The position numbers and the translations under genes were made by a program. From assembly GCA_045579085.1 (NCBI GenBank), contig JAZNLO010000021.1, positions 1-45,589 of the forward strand: a stretch of 45,589 bases of DNA, in the 5' to 3' direction. Below, one piece after another: positions 17,465 to 26,039 of this stretch (positions are counted from its first letter, which is position 1; each line of letters opens with the position of its first letter). The stretch is from RGIG2206 sp045579085 (GTDB lineage: Bacteria; Bacillota; Clostridia; Oscillospirales; Acutalibacteraceae). Below the pieces are notes generated by a model that worked only from the letters and a program-made list of their open reading frames with translations, had not been told where the DNA came from and did no database searches.

Positions 17465-17487
17465 ACAAAAGCAAGGGAGTTGATAAT

Positions 17488-17838
17488 ATGAACGTTAATA
17501 AAAATTTTGAGCAAAATGTTGTCCTTTCAGACGAGGTTGTTGCAAAGATTGTTTATGTTGCCGCAAAAGATGTTGACGGAGTTTGCGACCTTGTTGATTC
17601 TCCTGATATTAAGAATATATTAAAGCCTTCCGCAACTAAGTCTGTTAAGGTTAAGACTGTTGACGGAGCTATGATTATTGACCTTTATATTAAGCTGAAT
17701 ATGGGAGTTAAAATCACTTCTGTATGCGACAAGGTTCAGGTTGCAGTCAAAAAGGCAGTTCAGAACATGACAAACACGCCTGTTACGCAGGTTAATGTTC
17801 ACGTTGCAGACATTGAGATATCCGAAGACGCACAATAA
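17488..17838 (+). CDS. Asp23/Gls24 family protein (YqhY-like)
   Basis: This 116-residue protein has the compact Asp23/Gls24 fold signature: VVLSDEVVAKIVYVAAKDVDGV at the start (two parts around residues 11-32), a central DLYIKLNMGVKI strand and a C-terminal VTQVNVHVADIEI strand. Members bind membranes through partners or act in cell envelope and lipid homeostasis. In Bacillus yqhY lies between the acc genes and nusB, near spoIIIA, and the same position is seen here without accBC. GGGAG precedes ATG 17488. It is monocistronic between its own promoter and terminator. Confidence 0.9.
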   Translation: MNVNKNFEQNVVLSDEVVAKIVYVAAKDVDGVCDLVDSPDIKNILKPSATKSVKVKTVDGAMIIDLYIKLNMGVKITSVCDKVQVAVKKAVQNMTNTPVTQVNVHVADIEISEDAQ

Positions 17839-17861
17839 TTCAATAAATTGTATAATTATTC

Positions 17862-17900
17862 AGTCCGCTTTTGCTTTATGCATCGGCGGACTTTATTTAT
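17862..17900 (+). terminator. Terminator after the Asp23-like gene
   Basis: AGTCCGC (17862-17868) pairs with GCGGACT (17886-17892) around a 17-nt loop and is followed by TTATTTATTT. It ends the Asp23-like transcript just before the nusB promoter. Confidence 0.75.
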
Positions 17901-17903
17901 TTG

Positions 17904-17932
17904 TTGCAATTTGCGTTAAAATGGTATATGAT
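17904..17932 (+). promoter_or_regulatory. Sigma-A-type promoter for nusB and following genes
   Basis: TTGCAA at 17904-17909 and TATGAT at 17927-17932 are 17 nt apart, 35 nt before the nusB start. It probably starts the long nusB-to-recN transcription unit, in which gaps are short or negative. Confidence 0.75.
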
Positions 17933-17967
17933 ATATTCGAGTTGATATGTATAAAGGAGCTTTGATA

Positions 17968-18369
17968 ATGCTAAACAGAACTGCTGCCAGAGAACTGGCT
18001 TTTGAACTGATATTTGAAAAGAATTTCAGGGAGGAATCTATCACTGAGATTATTGCGAATGCTATTGAAGCGAGAGAGATTGTTGATGATGATTTTGCAA
18101 AAAACACTGCAATAAATGTGTTTGAAAACATTGATGAAATTGATAGCCTGATTTCTGCAAATCTTCAGGGTTGGACGATTAACAGAATCTCGAAGGTTGC
18201 TCTTGCAGTTTTGCGTCTTTCGGTTTATGAAATCAAGTTTTCTGATGAGGTACCTGTAAGCGTTTCAATAAACGAGGCTGTTGAGCTCGCTAAAAAGTTT
18301 GGCGGTGACGAGGACTCTGCATACGTCAACGGCGTGCTCGGCACAATAGCTCGTATGGGTGACGAGTAA
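17968..18369 (+). CDS. nusB: Transcription antitermination factor NusB
   Basis: NusB is the RNA-binding factor that, with NusE/S10, assembles on boxA for antitermination of rRNA operons. The protein is 133 residues, all helical, with the family's N-terminal ARELAFELIFEKNF and C-terminal VPVSVSINEAVELAKKFG followed by SAYVNGVLGTIAR. ATG 17968 is chosen because AAAGGAG lies eight bases upstream; the in-frame ATG at 17947 would precede that site. The stop is one base before the next start. Confidence 0.96.
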   Translation: MLNRTAARELAFELIFEKNFREESITEIIANAIEAREIVDDDFAKNTAINVFENIDEIDSLISANLQGWTINRISKVALAVLRLSVYEIKFSDEVPVSVSINEAVELAKKFGGDEDSAYVNGVLGTIARMGDE

Positions 18370-18370
18370 T

Positions 18371-19303
18371 ATGATACTCGGTTTTGACACCAGTAATTAC
18401 ACAACCTCAGTGGCTTTGTTTGACACTAAACTTAAAAAGGTGACAAACCTTAAGAAGTTGCTGCCGGTTAAACAGGGTGAGCTTGGCTTAAGACAAAGCG
18501 ATGCCGTATTTCACCACGTTCAACAGCTTCACGAGTTGATTGCTGAGCTTGACGTTGATATTAACAGTATTAAGGCGATTGGCGTTTCCGTAAGACCTCG
18601 AAACGTTGAGGGGAGCTATATGCCGTGCTTTTTAGTTGGGCATTCGTTTGCAAAGTCGCTTTCATCAATGTTGAAAGTTCCGCTGTTTACTTTTTCTCAC
18701 CAGGAGGGGCATATCGGTGCTGCTTTGTTTTCTGCTGATAAGCTCGATTTAATAGAGCATGATTTTATCGCTTTTCATTTTTCCGGCGGCACGAGCGAGG
18801 CTCTTTACTGCAAAAAAGGCGATGAGTTTATGTTTGACGCTCAGCTGATTTCCGCAAGCCTTGACCTTAAAGCAGGTCAGGCTATAGACAGGGTTGGCGT
18901 TGCGTTGGGATTAAGTTTTCCGGCGGGTGCTGAGCTTGATAAGCTTGCGGCACAAAGCAAAAAGTCGTATAAAATCAAGCCTTCTTTTGTAGGCGAAAAT
19001 CCGTCATTTTCAGGGCTTGAAAACAAGTGCAAAAAAATGATTGCAGATGGTGAAAGCAACTGCGATATAGCTAAATTTGCTATTGAATATATCTATTCTG
19101 TTGTTGAACGTATGACACAGATTTGTGTTGAACGTTTCGGGGAATTACCGCTTATATATTCTGGCGGAGTTATGAGTAATTCGTATATTTCTGCTAAGAT
19201 AAAAGCACAATTCAACGCTTTTTTTGCTCAGCCATCTTATTCTTCTGATAACGCTGCAGGTATTGCAGTTTTAACTGCTTATAGGAGTGGTCTGATTGAC
19301 TGA
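18371..19303 (+). CDS. TsaD/Kae1-family paralog (peptidase M22-like)
   Basis: This 310-residue protein is a member of the ASKHA-fold TsaD/Kae1/YgjD family. It starts MILGFDTSNYTTS, holds the metal-ligand motif HQEGH (H110, H114), the block SFSGLE near 212-217 and SSDNAAGIAV (D293). It departs from genuine TsaD in being shorter than the usual 340 or so residues, in having VRPRNVEG (74-81) where TsaD has a GPG loop and in having SGGTSEA instead of SGGHT. A true t6A-forming TsaD is therefore probably encoded elsewhere and this is a paralog of unknown function, although I cannot test that here. ATG 18371 is one base after nusB; an in-frame GTG at 18359 is an alternative. Confidence 0.75.
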   Translation: MILGFDTSNYTTSVALFDTKLKKVTNLKKLLPVKQGELGLRQSDAVFHHVQQLHELIAELDVDINSIKAIGVSVRPRNVEGSYMPCFLVGHSFAKSLSSMLKVPLFTFSHQEGHIGAALFSADKLDLIEHDFIAFHFSGGTSEALYCKKGDEFMFDAQLISASLDLKAGQAIDRVGVALGLSFPAGAELDKLAAQSKKSYKIKPSFVGENPSFSGLENKCKKMIADGESNCDIAKFAIEYIYSVVERMTQICVERFGELPLIYSGGVMSNSYISAKIKAQFNAFFAQPSYSSDNAAGIAVLTAYRSGLID

Positions 19304-20513
19304 TTCTTTGATTGTTTCTGTATCACAGCTTAATAATTATGTTAAAGCAATTATTGAAACCGATGGTATGCTCAGGAATGTGTTTGTTGTCGGTGAGATA
19401 TCAAATTTCGTTAACCACTATAAATCCGGTCATTTTTATCTTTCGCTTAAGGATGAAAAAGCCGTAATCAAGGCGGTTATGTTTAAAACCTACGCTCAAA
19501 AGCTCAAATTTGAGCCTGTAAACGGCATGAAAGTTATTTGCAGAGGCAGAGTATCGGTTTTTGACAGGGACGGAGTTTACCAGCTTTACATTGAAGATAT
19601 GCAGCCTGAGGGGTTAGGCGCTCTTAAGATTGCATTTGACCAATTAAACGAAAAGCTCAGAAAAGAAGGCTTATTCGACGAGCTATATAAAAAACCGCTT
19701 CCAAAATATCCTAATCGTATTGCTGTAATAACCTCACCGACAGGTGCAGCTGTGCAGGATATTATGAATGTTGTTGAGCGCAGAATGCCGTTGGCTGAGA
19801 TTGTAATGTGTCCTGTTTTGGTTCAGGGAAGTTCGGCAGCCGCACAGCTTAAAAAAGCTGTTGATAAGGTGAATGAGCTTGACTGCGCTGATGTAATCAT
19901 TATTGGTAGAGGCGGCGGCTCTATGGAGGATTTGTGGCCGTTTAATGACGAGGCACTTGCAAGGTCTATATTTGCTTCGCATATACCGGTTGTATCGGCA
20001 GTAGGTCACGAAACCGATTTCACAATCTGCGATTTTGTTTCGGATATGCGTGCACCGACTCCGTCAGCCGCAGCAGAACTCGTAGTTTCATCGAAGGATT
20101 CGCTTTTGAGATATCTTGGTGGATTGAACTCGTCTGTCACTTCGGCTATGTCATATAAGCTGAGCGTTTTAGACGAAAAGCTGAGTTCAATTTCTAAGAA
20201 AAGTGTTTTAAAATCGCCCGAAGCTTATATTGACGCTATGAGCGAGGGATTGGATAAATTATCAAATGATTGCAATCGCGTATGTCTGAATGTGTTAAAT
20301 CAATATGAAGCAACACTTTCGGTTATATCTGCAAAGCTTGATGCGTTCAGCCCGTTAAAAACGCTATCAAGAGGCTATTCTATTGTTACTAAGGCTGATA
20401 AATTAGTAAAATCTGTAAACGATATTAATGCTAATGATTCTGTCAAGTTAAGATTTAGTGATGGCGTTGCCGATTGCACAATCAATCAAGTTTTTCCGAA
20501 GGAGAATATTTAA
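19296..20513 (+). CDS. xseA: Exodeoxyribonuclease VII large subunit
   Basis: XseA is the catalytic subunit of exonuclease VII, which degrades single-stranded DNA to oligonucleotides. The 405-residue protein has an N-terminal OB-fold (about 1-105, with VVGEISNFV and GHFYLSLKDE) and a catalytic domain with ITSPTGAAVQDI near 143-154 and the conserved IIGRGGGSMEDLWPFNDE (about 203-220). It has a TTG start with AGGAG eight bases upstream, overlapping the preceding stop by 8 nt. The C-terminal helical region and a short beta end (RGYSIVTK) match the family. xseB follows immediately. Confidence 0.97.
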   Translation: MTDSLIVSVSQLNNYVKAIIETDGMLRNVFVVGEISNFVNHYKSGHFYLSLKDEKAVIKAVMFKTYAQKLKFEPVNGMKVICRGRVSVFDRDGVYQLYIEDMQPEGLGALKIAFDQLNEKLRKEGLFDELYKKPLPKYPNRIAVITSPTGAAVQDIMNVVERRMPLAEIVMCPVLVQGSSAAAQLKKAVDKVNELDCADVIIIGRGGGSMEDLWPFNDEALARSIFASHIPVVSAVGHETDFTICDFVSDMRAPTPSAAAELVVSSKDSLLRYLGGLNSSVTSAMSYKLSVLDEKLSSISKKSVLKSPEAYIDAMSEGLDKLSNDCNRVCLNVLNQYEATLSVISAKLDAFSPLKTLSRGYSIVTKADKLVKSVNDINANDSVKLRFSDGVADCTINQVFPKENI

Positions 20514-20514
20514 T

Positions 20515-20712
20515 ATGACATATGGTGAGATGATTTCACGTCTTGAGGTTATCGTTAGTAAGCTTGAAAAAGGCGATGTAGAGCTTGAAGAATCCTTGAG
20601 CCTTTTTGACGAGGCTTCTACGCTTATAAATAAATGCAACTTGATGCTTAAGAATGCGCGTTTAAAGGTGACTGAGCTTAGCAACGTTGTTCAGGGTGAA
20701 GATAATGAATAA
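20515..20712 (+). CDS. xseB: Exodeoxyribonuclease VII small subunit
   Basis: A 65-residue helical protein with the XseB signature YGEMISRLEVIVSKLEKG then ELEESLSLFDEA, forming the small subunit that binds XseA in several copies. ATG 20515 is one base after the xseA stop, with AAGGAG at 20501-20506. Its end overlaps the ispA start by 8 nt. The upstream in-frame ATG at 20458 lies deep in xseA and was not used. Confidence 0.95.
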   Translation: MTYGEMISRLEVIVSKLEKGDVELEESLSLFDEASTLINKCNLMLKNARLKVTELSNVVQGEDNE

Positions 20713-21580
20713 TGTTTTACAGAGATATAATGAATTAATTAACGTAAAGCTCGATGAACTGTTACCGAAATCAAGCGAGAATTACTCAAAAGTAATCGAC
20801 GCTATGAGATATAGCTTGCTTGCAGGCGGAAAACGCATAAGACCTGCGCTTGTGCTTGAGTTTTGCAGACTGTGCGGTGGTGACGTATCAAAAGCTGTAA
20901 ACTTTGCTTGCGCTATTGAAATGATTCACACTTATTCGCTTATACACGATGATTTACCGTGTATGGATGATGACGATTATCGCAGAGGCGAGCCGTCGTG
21001 CCACAAGGTTTTTGGATATGATATCGCATTGCTTGCGGGTGATGCACTGCAGTCATTGGCATTTGAGATTATAGCAAAGTCTGAGTTACCATCAGACAGA
21101 GTTGCAAGAGCAGTTTTGTCGCTGTCAAAACGCTGTGGTGTTGACGGAATGATAGGCGGTCAAGTGCTTGATTTAGCTAACGAAAACGCTAAAAACGACG
21201 TTGATATTGAGCTTGTTAAGCAAACGTATCTGCTTAAAACCTCTGCTTTGATTAAAACTGCTTGCGAGCTTGGCTGTATTGCTGCGGGTAAGTATGAATT
21301 GCTCGATAATGCAGAAATTTTTGCAGATAATCTCGGCTTGGCGTTTCAAATAAGAGATGACGTGTTGGACGTTATCGGCGACAGTGAAACGCTTGGCAAA
21401 GCAGTCGGCAGTGATGATAAAAACTGCAAAAGCACGTTTGTTTCAGCCTATGGAATCGACCGCTCAAACGATATGGTTAAGAATTATTCGGAAACCGCAA
21501 AGCAAGCGTTAGACTGCTTTGGCGAAGCTGCTGATGATTTAAGAGAACTTGTTGATTTACTTGTCAACAGAATAAATTGA
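20705..21580 (+). CDS. ispA: Farnesyl/geranyl diphosphate synthase (polyprenyl synthetase)
   Basis: This short-chain prenyl transferase condenses IPP with DMAPP/GPP, usually giving farnesyl diphosphate for undecaprenol and quinone synthesis. The protein is 291 residues. The first aspartate-rich motif is DDLPCMDDDD near residues 80-89 and the second is DDVLD near 215-219; GGKRIRP lies near 40-46. The residues before the first motif suggest the FPP class, but chain length is not certain. ATG 20705 overlaps xseB and has GGGTGA just upstream. It shares the transcription unit with dxs. Confidence 0.94.
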   Translation: MNNVLQRYNELINVKLDELLPKSSENYSKVIDAMRYSLLAGGKRIRPALVLEFCRLCGGDVSKAVNFACAIEMIHTYSLIHDDLPCMDDDDYRRGEPSCHKVFGYDIALLAGDALQSLAFEIIAKSELPSDRVARAVLSLSKRCGVDGMIGGQVLDLANENAKNDVDIELVKQTYLLKTSALIKTACELGCIAAGKYELLDNAEIFADNLGLAFQIRDDVLDVIGDSETLGKAVGSDDKNCKSTFVSAYGIDRSNDMVKNYSETAKQALDCFGEAADDLRELVDLLVNRIN

Positions 21581-21595
21581 TTTGGAAGTGTTATT

Positions 21596-22066
21596 TTGAA
21601 TTTAGGTACATTGTTACATAACTATGTATTAAACTGTGCCGCGCTCTCGTGGTTTTTGGCTCAGTTTATAAAAACTGTTTTAGTTTTGCTTACTACTGGC
21701 AAACTCAAGCTTGAGAGAATGTTTGGCTCGGGCGGTATGCCGTCTGCGCATTCGGCTTGTGTTTGTGCATTAGCTATTTCAACATGCAGAAAGGTTGGCT
21801 TTTCGTCAGTTGAATTCGCAATAACCTTTGTATTGGCTTGCGTTGTTATGTATGATGCGCTTAATGTAAGGCGTCAGGCAGGGGAGCACGCAAAGGCTAT
21901 AAATATAGTTGTTGACCATATTAACGATAACGACAATGATGACAACACGGACGATAGTGCACTTGCCAGAATTAAAGAGCTTAAGGAATCGCTTGGTCAC
22001 AAGCCGATGGAAGTTCTCGCAGGTGCTCTGCTCGGCATAATTATTTCGATGATTTTACCGCTATAA
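21596..22066 (+). CDS. Divergent PAP2-family membrane protein (DUF212, YuiD-like)
   Basis: The 156-residue membrane protein carries GGMPSAHSACVCALA (about 43-57), a variant of the acid phosphatase/PAP2 PSxH motif, and the DUF212 block YDALNVRRQAGEHAKAIN (82-99). Hydrophobic segments lie at about 13-32, 62-80 and 136-154, with an unusually Asp/Asn-rich stretch (residues 106-118) in between. PAP2 relatives dephosphorylate lipid or prenyl phosphates, and the location between ispA and dxs suggests a link to isoprenoid phosphates, but no function is shown for DUF212. It uses a TTG start with GGAAGTG upstream. Confidence 0.85.
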   Translation: MNLGTLLHNYVLNCAALSWFLAQFIKTVLVLLTTGKLKLERMFGSGGMPSAHSACVCALAISTCRKVGFSSVEFAITFVLACVVMYDALNVRRQAGEHAKAINIVVDHINDNDNDDNTDDSALARIKELKESLGHKPMEVLAGALLGIIISMILPL

Positions 22067-22081
22067 AAAGGTTTTGATTTA

Positions 22082-23905
22082 ATGTATTTAGAAAATATAA
22101 AATGCCCAAACGATGTTAAAAAACTTAATACATCGCAACTAAATGTGCTTTGTAACGAAATTAGGCAGCATCTTATTGAAACCGTATCTAAAAACGGCGG
22201 TCATCTTGCGTCTAACTTGGGTATTGTTGAACTTACTGTTGGCTTGCACTATGTTTTCAATTCACCAAATGATTCAATCGTGTTTGACGTTGGACATCAG
22301 AGCTATGTGCATAAAATGCTGACGGGAAGACTTGATAATTTTAAAACAATAAGAAAAGAGGGCGGCTTGTCTGGATTTATGAATCCACAAGAGAGCGAGC
22401 ACGACCCTGTGATTACTGGCCATAGCAGCAACTCGATTTCTGTTGCTTGCGGAATTGCTGATGCAAATATTTTGCTTAAAAATAACAACTATTCTATTGC
22501 CGTTGTTGGTGACGGTGCGCTAACAGGCGGTATGACTTTTGAGGCACTTAACAGCTCAGGTCAAGGTAAGGACAAGCTTATTGTAATTTTGAACGACAAT
22601 AAAATGTCTATATCACGCAACGTGGGCTCGCTATCAAAGCATCTGCTTCGTATTAGAATAGGCGAGAGATATATCAGATTAAAGGGAAAAATCCGCACTG
22701 GATTTAATAAAATCCCCTTAATCGGTAAGCCAATTGAGAACTTTATCGGCAGCGTTAAAACCGCTTTAAAGGGCGCCTTGCTTAAGAGCAACTACTTTGA
22801 AAGTCTTGGTTATTATTATCTTGGACCAATAGACGGGAACAATGTTGAAGACGTAATTATGGCGCTCAATTCTGCGAAAAGTATTACAAGACCTGTATTG
22901 ATACACGCTTGCACTGTTAAGGGTAAAGGCTTTGCGTTTGCGGAAAAGAGTCCAACCTCATATCACGGCGTATCAAGCTTCAACTCTGATTTGGGCTTTG
23001 AAGCTACGGATAATTCTTTTTCGTCTGAGATGGGTAAGGAACTCGTTAATATCGCAAATACTAACAACAAGGTTTGTGCTGTTACTGCCGCTATGACTGA
23101 GGGTACTGGACTATTGCCGTTTAAAAAGGCTTATAAGGACAGGTTTTATGACGTTGGTATCGCAGAGGAGCACGCAATTACATTCTGCTGCGGACTTGCC
23201 TCTAAAGGACTCAGACCTGTTTTTGCTGTGTATTCCTCGTTCTTACAGAGAGGATATGACCAACTTATACACGACGCCGCGATTACGTCACAAAACCTTA
23301 CTCTGTGTGTTGACAGGGCAGGCATCGTGGGTGAAGACGGTGTAACACATCAAGGTTTGTTTGACGTTGCGTTCTTAAATACTATTCCTAACGTTAAGGT
23401 ATATTCTCCCACATACTTTTATGAGCTTAGGGTTATGCTTGGCAATGCTGTCGAGGAAGACGGCATTTCTGTTGTAAGATATCCCAGAGGTAAGGAGTCT
23501 GCTCAGCCTGATGGTTACAGCTATAATTGTGAAGATTATGCTGTTTTTGGTAGTTCAGACAGCATTGTTGTCACTTACGGCAGACTCTTCACAAATGTTT
23601 ATAATGCTGCTCAGAGAGCAAATACTGCTTGCTGTAAAATTAATGTTGTTAAGCCTTTGCCGAACGGACTTATTGAAGAATTGATGAAATATAAGAACGT
23701 ATTTGTGATTGAAGAGGGAATAAAGTCAGGCGGATTAGGCGAGCATATTGGATTTAAGCTGATGGAATCAGGTTATAACGGCAAATTTAGCTTGCGTGCT
23801 GTTAATGACGAGTTTGTTGCACATATGTCAACAGAGTCAGCGTTTAAAAAGCTTGGATTTGATGAAGATTCTATAGTGGATTATTTGAAGGAGCCGAATA
23901 ATTGA
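22082..23905 (+). CDS. dxs: 1-deoxy-D-xylulose-5-phosphate synthase
   Basis: Dxs condenses pyruvate and glyceraldehyde 3-phosphate with thiamine diphosphate to start the MEP isoprenoid pathway. It is 607 residues, near the usual 620. The catalytic-site His41 lies in GGHLASNLG, the ThDP-binding GDGALTGG starts at residue 143 with the matching Asn in LNDNKMSIS, and the proton-relay Glu362 lies in GIAEEHAITF. The third transketolase-like domain follows at about 490-600. It follows ispA and the DUF212 gene, an isoprenoid cluster. The gene has ATG at 22082 and its stop overlaps tlyA by 4 nt. Confidence 0.97.
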   Translation: MYLENIKCPNDVKKLNTSQLNVLCNEIRQHLIETVSKNGGHLASNLGIVELTVGLHYVFNSPNDSIVFDVGHQSYVHKMLTGRLDNFKTIRKEGGLSGFMNPQESEHDPVITGHSSNSISVACGIADANILLKNNNYSIAVVGDGALTGGMTFEALNSSGQGKDKLIVILNDNKMSISRNVGSLSKHLLRIRIGERYIRLKGKIRTGFNKIPLIGKPIENFIGSVKTALKGALLKSNYFESLGYYYLGPIDGNNVEDVIMALNSAKSITRPVLIHACTVKGKGFAFAEKSPTSYHGVSSFNSDLGFEATDNSFSSEMGKELVNIANTNNKVCAVTAAMTEGTGLLPFKKAYKDRFYDVGIAEEHAITFCCGLASKGLRPVFAVYSSFLQRGYDQLIHDAAITSQNLTLCVDRAGIVGEDGVTHQGLFDVAFLNTIPNVKVYSPTYFYELRVMLGNAVEEDGISVVRYPRGKESAQPDGYSYNCEDYAVFGSSDSIVVTYGRLFTNVYNAAQRANTACCKINVVKPLPNGLIEELMKYKNVFVIEEGIKSGGLGEHIGFKLMESGYNGKFSLRAVNDEFVAHMSTESAFKKLGFDEDSIVDYLKEPNN

Positions 23906-24708
23906 GTAGTAAGATTAGATTAGACTCAGCGGTATTTGAGGGTGGATATACCGATAGCCGTGAAAAAGCAAAAGCTATTATTATGGCGGGCGACGTGTAT
24001 GTTAATAACCAGAAGGCTTTAAAGCCCGGTATGATGATAACAGATGACGATAAGCTTGAAGTCAGAACAAACTCGCTGAAATATGTAAGCAGAGGCGGAT
24101 TAAAGCTTGAAAAGGCTATCAATAATTTTAACATTAAGCTTGACAACTGCATCTGCGCTGATATCGGCGCATCAACAGGCGGATTCACTGATTGTATGCT
24201 TCAAAACGGCGCTACAAAGATATACGCAATCGACGTTGGATACGGTCAGCTTGCCTGGAAGCTACGCTGTGATGAAAGAGTTATAAATCTTGAACGTACT
24301 AATTTCCGATATGTAACTAACGAACAGGTGCCTGATTTGCTCGACTTTGCATCTGTTGACGTTTCCTTTATCTCGCTAAAACTAATTTTGCCTGTTATGC
24401 GTAATTTAATGAAAACAGGCTCTAAGGCAGTGTGCTTGATTAAGCCTCAGTTTGAGGCGGGCAAAGAAAACGTAGGTAAGCACGGAGTTGTACATAGTTT
24501 AGACGTGCACAAGACCGTTGTAAATGATATTACCGACTTTATGCTGAATAATGGTTTTTCTCTGTTAAATGTTGACTTTTCACCAATTAAAGGCCCTCAG
24601 GGTAATATAGAGTATTTGGCGTTTATTGAAAAGTCAGATGAGCCCGTCAGGACTATAGATATTGATATTGACAAAATCGTAGAAAATTCTCACGAATGCT
24701 TGAAATGA
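23902..24708 (+). CDS. tlyA: TlyA-family rRNA (cytidine-2'-O)-methyltransferase
   Basis: This 268-residue protein has an N-terminal S4 RNA-binding domain (about 5-65, GYTDSREKAKAIIMAGDVYVN in two parts) and an FtsJ-like Rossmann methyltransferase domain with ADIGASTGGFTDCML (about 90-104) and the catalytic Lys/Glu region KPQFEAGKENV (187-197). TlyA enzymes add 2'-O-methyl groups to rRNA cytidines; some were first called hemolysins. It uses a TTG start overlapping the dxs stop. The position between dxs and nadK is the usual one in clostridia. Confidence 0.93.
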   Translation: MSSKIRLDSAVFEGGYTDSREKAKAIIMAGDVYVNNQKALKPGMMITDDDKLEVRTNSLKYVSRGGLKLEKAINNFNIKLDNCICADIGASTGGFTDCMLQNGATKIYAIDVGYGQLAWKLRCDERVINLERTNFRYVTNEQVPDLLDFASVDVSFISLKLILPVMRNLMKTGSKAVCLIKPQFEAGKENVGKHGVVHSLDVHKTVVNDITDFMLNNGFSLLNVDFSPIKGPQGNIEYLAFIEKSDEPVRTIDIDIDKIVENSHECLK

Positions 24709-24721
24709 TAGGGTGATTGAT

Positions 24722-25567
24722 TTGCTGTTTGGTATTGTAGTAAATTTGCAAAAAGTGAATAGCGCTATCGCTTTGAAAGGCGTTATTGAGCAGCTTAAAA
24801 AGCACAAGGTTTCATATCTTATTGACTCGGCTGCAGGCGCTCATTTTGGATATGAAGATAATCTTATATCTAATGAAGAGCTGTATAAAGCTTCTGATAT
24901 TATTATTGCAATCGGCGGTGACGGCACAATTATACACACTGCTAAGCAGGCCGCGCTCTATAACAAGCCAATTATCGGCATTAACTCTGGCAGAGTAGGG
25001 TATATAGCAAGTTTGGAACTCGGCGAACTTGATTTGCTCGAAAATGTTATTTCGGGCGACTATACCATAGAAAACCGAATGATGCTTGAGGCATATGTTT
25101 CAAGCGAGCCCGAAAAGAAATACTACTGTCTTAACGATGTTGTTATCAATAAGGCTACGTCGTCGAAGATACTTGATATGACTGTACTTAACAGTGACGA
25201 CAAAATCATCAGTTTCAGGTCGGATGGCGCAGTTATAGCCACACCCACTGGCTCAACCGCTTATGCAATGTCTGCAGGAGGTCCTGTCACAGACCCTGCG
25301 GTTGATTGTATTATACTTGTTCCGATTTGTGCTATGTCGATGTATTCAAGAGGCTTTGTTCTCCCGTCTGACAGCGATATAAACTTAGAAATTTCTTATT
25401 CAGACGGAGTTAGTGCAGTAGTCAAGTTTGATGGCAATAACAGCTTGATTTTAAAGCCTGATGAAACAGTAAATGTTAAGCGCGCAAATAAGCTTTGTGC
25501 AAAGCTTATTAGAATAAAGAACGAATCTTTTTATCATACCTTAAAAAACAAAATGAAAGATTTTTAG
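24722..25567 (+). CDS. nadK: NAD kinase
   Basis: NadK phosphorylates NAD to NADP in the cytoplasm. The 281-residue protein carries the diagnostic GGDGT at 65-69, LNDVVI near 140-145 and the block SDGAVIATPTGSTAYAMSAGGPV (split: SDGAVIATPTGSTAY then AMSAGGP). I favour TTG 24722 because GGGTGAT lies four bases upstream, the same arrangement as in front of spoIIIAC; a GTG at 24713 would begin inside that site and add three residues. It follows tlyA by 13 nt and precedes argR by 11 nt. Confidence 0.95.
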   Translation: MLFGIVVNLQKVNSAIALKGVIEQLKKHKVSYLIDSAAGAHFGYEDNLISNEELYKASDIIIAIGGDGTIIHTAKQAALYNKPIIGINSGRVGYIASLELGELDLLENVISGDYTIENRMMLEAYVSSEPEKKYYCLNDVVINKATSSKILDMTVLNSDDKIISFRSDGAVIATPTGSTAYAMSAGGPVTDPAVDCIILVPICAMSMYSRGFVLPSDSDINLEISYSDGVSAVVKFDGNNSLILKPDETVNVKRANKLCAKLIRIKNESFYHTLKNKMKDF

Positions 25568-25578
25568 GAGAATAAACA

Positions 25579-26031
25579 ATGAAATCATCTGCAAGACGCG
25601 AAATGATAATTGACCTCATTTCTAAGAATTCGGTTGAAACTCAAGAGGACTTGCTTGAGCTTTTAAGAGCAAACGGAGTTGAAACAACTCAAGCAACTGT
25701 ATCAAGGGATATTAAAAAGCTCAACCTTATTAAAACTATTGATTCAACAGGAAAATATCGGTATACTACGTCAGGATTCGACCAGAGTGATACACTAAAG
25801 GCAAGCTCTTTTATCAAGTCATCGGTATTATCTGTTGATTTTGCGCTTAATAATGTTGTGTTAAAATGCAACTCAGGAATGGCTCAAGCAGCTTGTGCCA
25901 CAATCGATATGCTGCAGCACAATTTGATTCTTGGTACCATTGCGGGTGATGATACAGTTTTAATTATCACACGTTCTACCGAATCTTCACAGGAGCTTTG
26001 TCACTTCCTTAACGACTTAATCAGGAGTTGA
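25579..26031 (+). CDS. argR: Arginine repressor ArgR
   Basis: ArgR is a hexameric arginine-sensing regulator of arginine synthesis and catabolism genes. The 150-residue protein has an N-terminal winged helix with the recognition helix TQATVSRDIKKL (about 36-47) and a C-terminal arginine-binding and oligomerisation domain with LGTIAGDDTVLII (about 117-129) containing the conserved GDD-like ligand residues. AGGAG precedes ATG 25579. Its placement between nadK and recN is the conserved Firmicute order. No arginine genes are nearby. Confidence 0.95.
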   Translation: MKSSARREMIIDLISKNSVETQEDLLELLRANGVETTQATVSRDIKKLNLIKTIDSTGKYRYTTSGFDQSDTLKASSFIKSSVLSVDFALNNVVLKCNSGMAQAACATIDMLQHNLILGTIAGDDTVLIITRSTESSQELCHFLNDLIRS

Positions 26032-26039
26032 AATATTTA

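Noticed and set aside
18371..19303. Calling this gene the genuine tsaD
   Set aside because: The phosphate loop and SGGH motif are altered and the length is short; I kept it as a paralog pending a genome search.
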